From the NCBI GenBank assembly GCA_032718475.1, contig JAUCBJ010002168.1, positions 1 to 64,000 on the forward strand: a stretch of 64,000 bases of DNA. The letters run 5' to 3'. This document shows, piece after piece, positions 1-8,300 of the stretch (within the stretch, counting starts at the first letter, position 1; each line of letters opens with the position of its first letter). The stretch comes from Nemertoderma westbladi (taxonomy: Eukaryota > Xenacoelomorpha > Nemertodermatida > Nemertodermatidae). The notes beneath the pieces were generated by a model. That model was not told the origin of the DNA. It saw only the letters and a list, made by a program, of their open reading frames with translations, and made no database searches. Made by a program: the position numbers and the translations under genes.

Positions 1-25
1 AATCTGATCAATCAACGAGGCTAAT

Positions 26-752
26 CTAGTCTTAATCACTTAATTTAACTGCACTAATCATATTGTTTGTACTGTTATTTACCGTCAGTTATTAATTGTA
101 TCTATTTGTTGATGAAACATTGCCCTTTGGAGAATACGGATAAATCACCCAAAAATTCCCAATTTTCTTGATACACTACAGGTTAGAGAGACAGGCTATA
201 TATAACAATTGCGATTTATATTAATGTGGTGTGTATTGAATCTAATGTTATTTAGCAGACCCTACATGAGTCAATTGCTGCTCTCTTTATGTGTGATCAA
301 ATATACTGACGGTCGGCAGAATAGTGTGCATGATTGTGATTGGTAACAAAGTATTTCCTAAAGAATGCGCCTTATACTTTAATCATAAGCGGTATCGTTG
401 CGTTTAGTATAAGTCCTAGTTCTGTTTAAATAGATAGAGCGCCACGTCCCAAAGGAACTGTTAATATTTCCCGAAAGCCAATAATATCTGTCAGAAATTA
501 ATTATTAACGATCTATCGAATAATACAGTAGGTTTACACTGCAACCTTACACTGCAATAATAAAATTTAAGCATCCGAATTCAGCCTCCCGGGTGTAGAT
601 CCATCGGGTGAATGATCGCGCATGGGCTGACTTCGGCTAATGTTTTGTTTATTAGCATAAAATATTGTCGTATGCTAAAGGTGTTTTAATTAACTAAAAG
701 ACATATAAATTTTGGCGGGTTAAACTGCTAAAGGTCTTCAAAAGCGCGAACA
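26..752 (+). repeat. 5' LTR (shared segment)
   Basis: This 727-bp segment repeats at 17466-18192 with one visible difference (C at 118, T at 17558). It ends ...GCGCGAACA, compatible with a CA-ending LTR. The left limit is only where homology stops; it does not begin with TG, so the true LTR may be longer in the 3' copy. A polyadenylation signal AATAAA lies at 559-564. Promoter activity is presumed from its position. Confidence 0.9.
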
Positions 753-819
753 GTAACAGTTATAATCTTATTGCAGTAAGCAATAAGGTTGCGAAATACC
801 GTAGTAACCGGTAAACCTG

Positions 820-910
820 AACCGGTACTTCTGTAGGTCAGTAGGCCCAACTGTCAGAACCGGTACTTCTGTAGGTCTGTAGGCCCAACTGTCCTAACCG
901 GTACTTCCAG
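820..910 (+). repeat. 38-bp tandem repeat in leader
   Basis: Two full units (820-857, 858-895) and a partial third begin AACCGGTACTT and carry GTAGGCCCAACTGTC. The first two differ at only a few positions. Confidence 0.85.
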
Positions 911-1039
911 TATAAGTACATTAGTATTATTCGATTTTGATTATTGCATACCGGTAGGCTGTTTAAGAGATTAGGGACTGTACACCCCTTGTTTCTTTTG
1001 GAGCTTACTTATTTCTGTCAGTTTTATTTCCTAGTAAGT

Positions 1040-1617
1040 TAATATTGAGCTGAAGACGTGTAAGTCTGCTCAGATTGTTCAGATAATTGTAGGCTGAGCT
1101 GCTGTCTGACTGTTGTTGAGTTTGGAGAGATTACGGCGTGTGTAGAGTTTGTCTGATAAAGTGCCGTTAGTAAGTTGGGGCAGCCATATGCTGTAAGGTC
1201 AATCCCCTCTTAAAGAATAAGTCGTACTACCGTGTTAGAACGCATACTAACTAACAGTTTCAGAATCTGCATATACTGTAGTTTATTTAGGCTTGATCGT
1301 GGTCTGCCGGCATTTTTGGCCTGTGTTTGTTTGTGAAGTCTGTTCAGGTACCGTAATAGTTATTACTCAAATATTTTGTAGGCTGGATTGTTGTCTAGCT
1401 ATTCTTAGGCCTGAAGGGATTGCTGCGTGTGTAGAGTTTGTCTGATAAAGTGCCGTTAGTAAGTTGGGGCAGCCATATGCTGTAAGGTCAATCCCCTCTT
1501 AAAGAATAAGTCGTACTACCGTGTTAGAACGCATACTAACTAACAGTTTCAGAATCTGCACATACTGTAGTTTGTTTAGGCTTGATAGTAGTCTGCCAGC
1601 GTTTGGTTTGTATTTTT
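1040..1617 (+). repeat. 289-bp tandem duplication in leader
   Basis: A core of about 155 bp at 1136-1292 recurs almost identically at 1425-1581, an offset of 289. The sequence between the cores is related but more diverged (GTAGGCTG... at 1090 and 1379). The cores include the shared segment AGTTGGGGCAGCCATATGCT. Strong core conservation against diverged flanks suggests a conserved RNA or DNA function, or recent partial conversion. Confidence 0.85.
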
Positions 1618-2586
1618 GTTTGAGTATTCTGTACGGGTAGCGTAATATTTATTATTCAGAGTTTGTGCGATTGTTCGCAACATTCATGTCCCCAAGTTTA
1701 TTCCTACAGTAATTGTGTTTGTTACACATACCGTTATAGTTAAATTAACCCCGGTACTACACGGGCTGCTTGGCGTAGGACAAGACTGGTGACTTTGTGC
1801 TCTGGTCACTCCAGCAGATGCCGTGGTTCTTTTAACTGTTCAAGTATATTTAACTACTGATTATTGGTTGTACTAGTACTTGTACCTAATTTAGGGTTTA
1901 GTGTACAGTGCTTTCCGAGGTAATTAGTGTGTAGGCAGTATATTTGTGTTGTAAAGTGGTTGATAGGCACATTCGTTAGCTCTATTAACCTCTGGGTAGG
2001 AACATTCCGTGATACATAACGTAGTACCTATAGCAATACGGTTATAGGTCGTCAGGTGGTGGTATTTTCCTATCTGGACAGTGCAATATATTTACTACTA
2101 CTTATTATTTCAAATACCGTAGTACCCTGTCCGTTGTAATAACCAGAATTCTAACCCTTTGTTAGACTGGTTTGTAGTTTTCCTGTAAAATTACCCTAAA
2201 AATTTCGTACGTAATATTTTTTGTTGTGTTTAATTAGAGATTTAATCTCACCCATATCGTAAGTAATTTGTAGTATTAAGTAACTTAAGTAAATTAGAAT
2301 TATCAGTTTTAGTGTCAAATAAATAGCACTTCACTGAGAGCGCACAGCTTCTGTGTAGTGACCCCAGAAATAATAACATTTATTTCAAATATTGACAAAA
2401 CCCCTTTTAAACGGGTATATAAATATTATAAACCAACTAAATCTATTAATAAAATAGTAGGCCCGTTATACAACATTTAGGTCTTAAAATCAGTTGGTCT
2501 ACTGCTCAAATAACGGTAACAAAGTAAGTTCAAGTAACCAAGTAACCCTAAAAATATTCAGAAATTCAATTATTTAAAATAATTGA

Positions 2587-2835
2587 CATACCGGTACTTA
2601 ACATAGGCTTATTATATTTATTTCTATAAATTTGAGCTGAAATCATACCGGTATTCTGTAATTAATTCTAGTTCATAATTATACTTATATATACTATAAG
2701 TGTGGGCTGTATACCGGTATTCACGATAGGCCTATTATATATTTATATATATTTGTGCTAAAATTATATACCGGTACTCTGTGACAAACCTAGTCTGTAA
2801 TAATACTTATATATATACTATAAGCATACCGGTAT
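2587..2835 (+). repeat. About 120-bp tandem repeat before ORF1
   Basis: Two units (about 2587-2710 and 2711-2825) and the start of a third each begin ATACCGGTA and contain a second ACCGGTA about halfway. They also share an AT-rich core with TACTTATATATA followed by CTATAAG. The array ends about 135 bp before the ORF1 start codon. Confidence 0.75.
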
Positions 2836-2971
2836 TCTAATATATTATATATATATCACGCTACACTGAGTAGCAGTATCGGTAATTAATCGCTAGGCTT
2901 GCAGTGATACTGAATTACTAGACTTGCTTTAACTGTAATATAGCAGTAGGCATTCAACTGTACAAACAAAC

Positions 2972-4618
2972 ATGTCTGACACTCAGAAAAATCTGTCAGA
3001 CAGTCTAATCGATACAACCATCTGTGACACAGATAGGAGTGTAGAGCGATTAAGAAAAGAGTTCAGTTCACCTCCTACTGTAAGAAAGGTCATCCCTCCA
3101 GTAGTATCAGACCCTAGGCTAATCCACCATAGGTCCATCATAGGCACTCGGGCCCAGGTCAAACGGAACCAAGAGGCAGCTGTCCTATCGCAGCAACATC
3201 TTGGTCACGAACCTAGTTCCCAACGAACCGATAGCTCCAGTAGTTCAGATACTGTAGAGCTCACCCCCGAACGTGGAGTGCAGATGACTACTACAGTCTA
3301 TTCGGACCCCCTTCTCACCCTTCCTGCTGCAGTGTTAACTACCATATTCATTGCGGTGGAGGAACATCAAGCCGACTGGGCGAGAAATAAGCGAGCAACC
3401 CAAGATAATTATGCGGGATACGCCAGGGAAGAATTGATGGCTATTGTCGAGTCACAATGGAACTTTCCCGGACTCGGACTCCCGTTGGATCTGTCCGAGG
3501 CTACTTGGGAAGATATACACAGGATGAGAGTGGCGAAAGATACAATGGATCCAGCTGTTTGGAAGAGGTCAGCAGCAGGATATGTGCAGGGATTCTTCGG
3601 CTCCTTGGAGCGATTGGAAGAACAACTGTTTCGACAACCCCAAGGACCTCAAGAGCAGGAAGAGCTGCTATACCAAGTACGCGAAAGAACCCTACGCATT
3701 CGACTAATCCTATCAGCCTTTGAGGAAACTTCCAAAAGAAGACAGGACACGTCGCTGCAGGTTGCTGTCAAAACCTGGTTACATCGGGTAGGTCTCAAAG
3801 TACAGGAAACGGCCCAGTGGAAATCCCAGCTGGCTGAGAGATCAACCTATGAAGAACAAACTGATGTCACCCTTTCTCAGGCGGAAAGCGAAGAGACCGC
3901 CGAGAAACCGCGAACTAGAGACACTATCGACATTTATTTGTCTGACTATCAGCGATTCCTAGGAGACGAAGAGTTGAGGAGACGGCTGTCTGAACTTTCC
4001 CCTAATAGTGAAGGAACTAAGCTTGTGTTGGACTCAATCGATGCGGAAATGTTAGCTGCAAACCAAGCTGAATTTGATGAAAAACTCCGCCTCACTAGAG
4101 TCCGAGAAGAACAAGTAAAGAAAGAACGGATAGAGAAAAGAAAGGAGGCAGCAGCAGCGGCGGCAGAAGCAGAAGCCGAAAGAAAGGCGGCAGAAGCAAA
4201 AGCCGAAAGAAAAGCGGCAGAAGCCGAAGCCGAAAGAAAGGCGGCAGAAGCAGAAGCAGAAAGAAAGGTAGCAGTGGTAGAAGCAGAACGGAGAGCTTCT
4301 GAGGAGACTATCCAACTGGAGTTGGAAAATCTGCAAGAGACGCAAGACAGCATAAATAAACAGTTCACTGCTAATCAAATGCAGATGATGAGAAAATCTA
4401 CTCCCAAGCGCCAGGGATACACATCCTCGGAGGAAGGCGAGACCACCGATCCTGAAGGCGGAGGAAATAGATCTCATCTAAGCAGGCGTAGAAAAACATC
4501 TTACCGTCGCAAATTGCCTGATTTGCCCCCAGCTGTTAGAAGACAGCTAGCTAGCACAGACTTGAGTAGTATAGAACCTACAGACCAAATTATTAGGTCA
4601 AAAGACTCCCTACTATAG
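2972..4618 (+). CDS. BEL/Pao element ORF1: coiled-coil protein of unknown role
   Basis: 548 codons. The start has A at -3 (AAACATGT) and is the first ATG of the frame. I recognise no named domain. Residues 1-100 are polar and Ser/Thr/Pro-rich. Residues 110-370 look like a helical globular region. Residues 384-443 are about five imperfect 9-residue units of the type AEAEAERKA, which predicts a long charged single helix or coiled coil. The tail is basic and Ser-rich. By position it is probably a structural (gag-accessory) protein of the particle; that is inference. The frame ends TAG at 4616-4618 and the -1 frame is open across this stop, so a longer product by frameshift is possible. The helix-repeat DNA is itself a short tandem array likely to vary between copies. 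Confidence 0.85.
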   Translation: MSDTQKNLSDSLIDTTICDTDRSVERLRKEFSSPPTVRKVIPPVVSDPRLIHHRSIIGTRAQVKRNQEAAVLSQQHLGHEPSSQRTDSSSSSDTVELTPERGVQMTTTVYSDPLLTLPAAVLTTIFIAVEEHQADWARNKRATQDNYAGYAREELMAIVESQWNFPGLGLPLDLSEATWEDIHRMRVAKDTMDPAVWKRSAAGYVQGFFGSLERLEEQLFRQPQGPQEQEELLYQVRERTLRIRLILSAFEETSKRRQDTSLQVAVKTWLHRVGLKVQETAQWKSQLAERSTYEEQTDVTLSQAESEETAEKPRTRDTIDIYLSDYQRFLGDEELRRRLSELSPNSEGTKLVLDSIDAEMLAANQAEFDEKLRLTRVREEQVKKERIEKRKEAAAAAAEAEAERKAAEAKAERKAAEAEAERKAAEAEAERKVAVVEAERRASEETIQLELENLQETQDSINKQFTANQMQMMRKSTPKRQGYTSSEEGETTDPEGGGNRSHLSRRRKTSYRRKLPDLPPAVRRQLASTDLSSIEPTDQIIRSKDSLL

Positions 4619-5325
4619 TTGATGAGCCTGAAATAATTAGGCCTGTTGTTCCCAAAGTCACCCCTGTATTAGAGACCCCTGTACTTCCAGAGCTTAACTC
4701 TAAATTCCCTTTACATAGTACTACACTCCCTGTACCCAGTAGAACAGTCCAAGAGAATATCCCTGTCCGGATAGCAGAGAGAGAAATCAATGATTTGTCT
4801 CCCGTCGTCCCGCGTCAGCCCGCTACTATGTTGGCGACTCCCGCTTCGGCGGTTGAGTGGGTAGAGGAGGGATGGCGGGGGATGAATCTCCTGCTCGGAC
4901 AGATGCAGGAGACTGTCCACCAGCTTAAGGGAACGGTAAGGGAAAGTAGAGCAGAGTTGCAAGAAGTGCAGCAAAGTATCGCACTGGAACGCGACAAATT
5001 AGTCAATATACAAAAGGGCATACCAATACCCCCTGTAACATTGTGTCAACCTGTTAGGTCTGAAGTATTACATGCGCAAGGTGTGGAGCCTACACGCATC
5101 TATACTGCTAGTGAAGTTGAAACTCCTATAGCAAACCCTATTAAGGGTAATTATAGACCTGTTATTAATGATATTCCCTATAGACCTGATAATGATCCGA
5201 GAAATTTATATACCGATAATTCGATATTAAATAACACGATGGCCCAAGAAAGCTTTACGCGTCAGATGGCTAGAACAGAAGCCCGCCAAGCGGTCAAAGT
5301 GGGGATGCAAATTCAATGGGGATGA
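4597..5325 (+). CDS. Second open frame between ORF1 and pol (frameshift extension)
   Basis: The -1 frame relative to ORF1 is open from 4597, just after a TAG at 4594-4596, through to TGA at 5323-5325. Its first ATG is only at 4828, or at 4795 if counted from the first long methionine-initiated reading, yet the codons before that also look protein-like (Pro/Val/Glu-rich). The overlap with ORF1 is 22 nt and includes an AAAA run at 4600-4603, so -1 slippage there would fuse it to ORF1. The middle part is helical and Gln/Glu-rich (a coiled coil around 4890-5010). No named domain. It ends one base before the pol ATG, and the pol frame is open back to 5231. The start coordinate given here is the start of the open frame, not a proven initiation site. 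Confidence 0.65.
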   Translation, partial: VKRLPTIVDEPEIIRPVVPKVTPVLETPVLPELNSKFPLHSTTLPVPSRTVQENIPVRIAEREINDLSPVVPRQPATMLATPASAVEWVEEGWRGMNLLLGQMQETVHQLKGTVRESRAELQEVQQSIALERDKLVNIQKGIPIPPVTLCQPVRSEVLHAQGVEPTRIYTASEVETPIANPIKGNYRPVINDIPYRPDNDPRNLYTDNSILNNTMAQESFTRQMARTEARQAVKVGMQIQWG

Positions 5326-5326
5326 G

Positions 5327-8300
5327 ATGAAATGGTTACCTTTCAACGAATATTACAAAGATAGCATACAGAACTCTGTACTATCTAACGGAGAGAAACT
5401 TAGATTCCTCATCAAGTGTTTGGAAGGACCTCCCAAGTTAATGGCGTTAAAGTTTATTGGACATCCAGAAGGATTAAGACAAGTTTGGGATACATTAAAC
5501 ATCAGGTATGGTAACAAGGATAACATAGCTAAGTATTTGTATGCAAAATTAGTAGCCCCCCGACACTTCCTTAGTAGTGGGATTATAGAGTTTTCCGATG
5601 AAATTCAAGAGATCTGTAGACAACTGGACTGGTTAGGTAAGTCGCATGAATATCAGAGTTCCATGGTTATTAGAGCCGTAGTCTCTACTTTACCAAAAGG
5701 TGGAGTATGTACACGCTGGGACAAGAAAGTGTTGTACATGAATGAACAACAACGACGAAGTCCTACCATGGCTGATCTCATGTCTTTCTTAGATGGTGAA
5801 GTCAAACTACAACTCATCAAGCAGTCCAGAGAGAAAACATCGGAAAATAAGGTAAGTGAGAAACCCACTTCTAGGAGAAGAGTAACACCGGTGTGTTACA
5901 CTGACGACGGCGAAAGCCAAGCTTCCCAAGAAGAGGACAGCGGGAAAGATACAGACCGATCTTATTATGTTGACAAAACATCAAAGGACGTAAGTAAATA
6001 CAAGGCTCGAAACAACGATAGGAGAGAACAGGTTGCCAAGACCCCTCCTCAGTCTCCTAACAGAATGCACCGAAGAAAACCCGAAGAAAAAACTAGAGTG
6101 CATCAAGTTAATCAAGGTAAAGTGAGTAACATTAAACCTAACTGTGCGCTGTGCGACGGGACCCACCGTTTGAGTGCGTGTGCTGAATTTCTAAGGAAAT
6201 CCCTTGTAGACAGACGTACAGTCGTGTGGGACAAGCGGTTATGCTATAATTGCCTCAGACCAGGACATCAACGGCGAACCTGTTACTCAGACATAAAGTG
6301 TGCAAAGTGTGGTGCGAAACATCACATCTTGTTACACAGTGAGTTCGAACGAGACAAACAGAGTCAGGTAAGTGAGCCCGAACTACATGTCCAATTTAGT
6401 GACGTAAATGACACAGATCAAGAGTCTGAGATGGAAGGATTCTATACTGACGAATTCTCCGACGCCAATGAATCCTGTTATCTAATAAACACCGCGGTGT
6501 ATCGAGCACTTACTTACGAAAAGGACATCAACGAGGAGTTTCCCCCTACTACTTTTACCAAACAATCATCTTGGAAAGCTCCAACTTCCAACGTAGGAAT
6601 CAGAGAATTTCCTGTAGTGCAGGTAAGAGTTCACGGTCTTAACAAAAGTTACATAGTGAACGCCCTCCTGGACTCCGGCAGCACAGGAACATTCATCGAT
6701 CAAGAACTAGCCGAAGATATCTTTGCTGGACAACCCAAGTTCCGGACTAAATTGAATATGTCAGGAATTATGCAGGTTTGGAAATCTACCCTGACGGCAG
6801 ATTACTATGTAGGTGTGTTGTCCACCCCCCAGGATAAGTTAGGAACACAAGGTGTAAGGTCAGTAAAAATGGTGGCTATAAAGAACTTCGCTACGACCCA
6901 AGCAGACCTTTATAATTGGGACGAGGATGAGAGCATCCAACATCTTAAGATACCTCGATTCCAGACAGATTATCCTGGAGTGCAAATACTCATCGGCCAA
7001 AACGCGCACGAAGCGCTTGAGACATTGGAGAAACGGCCTGCTCAACCACAGCCACTGCAAACCTATGCGGTAAGAACTAGAGTAGGTTGGTACTTTACTG
7101 GCCCTTCCCGTAGAACTCTAGAAGAGAGAATGCCCCACGAACAAATATATCAGGTAAGTGATTGGGAAGAGGAAAGCAGTGAGGTGGACGAACTAACTGA
7201 GGGAACACCATACTCCTCAGATAATGACGACATCTACCAACTCTTCGATGAAGAGAACACAATGGACCTACTCACCGAAAACCAAACTTGGAAAAACCAA
7301 GCGAACCTATGTCAACTGATTCGCCCAACGGAATCCATTATTTATAATGACGAACTTAATGACGAGGTAGAGCGCTACAACGCTAGAACTCGGGACAAAC
7401 TCGCCGTACGATTCTTTACCCAAGAATTAGTAGAACCCAATTCATACGACAAAGCCCTGTCGATAGAAGAAGAAAGAGCCAAGCAAATCCAGGAAACAAC
7501 CACACGTTTTTTAAAAGATCAAGGTAGATATGAAATCGGACTACCCTTCCGAAAACGTGAACCCAGATTTATAAATAACAGACCCTTGGCTGAGAAAAGA
7601 ATCAATCAATTACATCGACGTCTTACGGCAAACGCTTCAGCTAAGGAAATGTACCAAACTCAGTTGAAGAAATTTATCACAAAGGGATATGCGGAGCGAG
7701 TACCGGAAGGAACTCCAATAACTGAGAGAACGTATTACTTAACACATCATTACGTTCCCAAACCCGGCAAACCCAACGAAGTACGAGTCGTATTCGATGG
7801 CTCCGCCCTATATATGGGCCAATCCCTCAATTCCGAGTTGTTACCAGGACCCAACTTACTCCAATCTTTGTTGGGAATACTTTTAAGGTTAAGACAATAT
7901 TCCATCGCGTTCGCCTCCGATATAGAAGGAATGTTCTTACAAGTCAAGGCGCTGGATAGAGATAGAGACAGCCTGAGATTTCTGTGGTGGCCTGAAGGAG
8001 ACCTCAACCAGAAACCGGTGGAGTACTGGATGACCATCCAGGCTTTTGGGATCATATCTAGCCCTTCCAACGCCTGCTCCGTGGTGCGAACTACTGCGAA
8101 TGACAATCGAGACTCCTTCTCAAAGGAAGTGATAGACAACATAAAACGCAATATATATATGGACGACAATTTAAGGTCCCTTCCATCAGTAGAAGAAGCC
8201 ATAGCTGTCGCGAAAGGAACGGTAGAGTGTTTGAAAAGAGGTGGATTTCGACTGACGAAATTCACTAGCAACTCCCGTGAGTTTCTGGAAGCCATACCGG

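Larger units (their letters stand above)
753..2971 (+). other. Repeat-rich 5' leader of the BEL/Pao element
   Basis: There are 2.2 kb without a long ORF between the 5' LTR and ORF1. The leader holds three separate tandem arrays (listed individually) and many ACCGGT words. A primer-binding site should lie just after 752, but I could not match the sequence there to a specific tRNA 3' end. Packaging and dimerisation signals are expected here by analogy, not seen. Confidence 0.7.

Noticed and set aside
3949-4477. Minus-strand Ala/Ser- and Phe/Cys-rich ORFs
   Set aside because: Shadows of the repetitive helix coding in ORF1.
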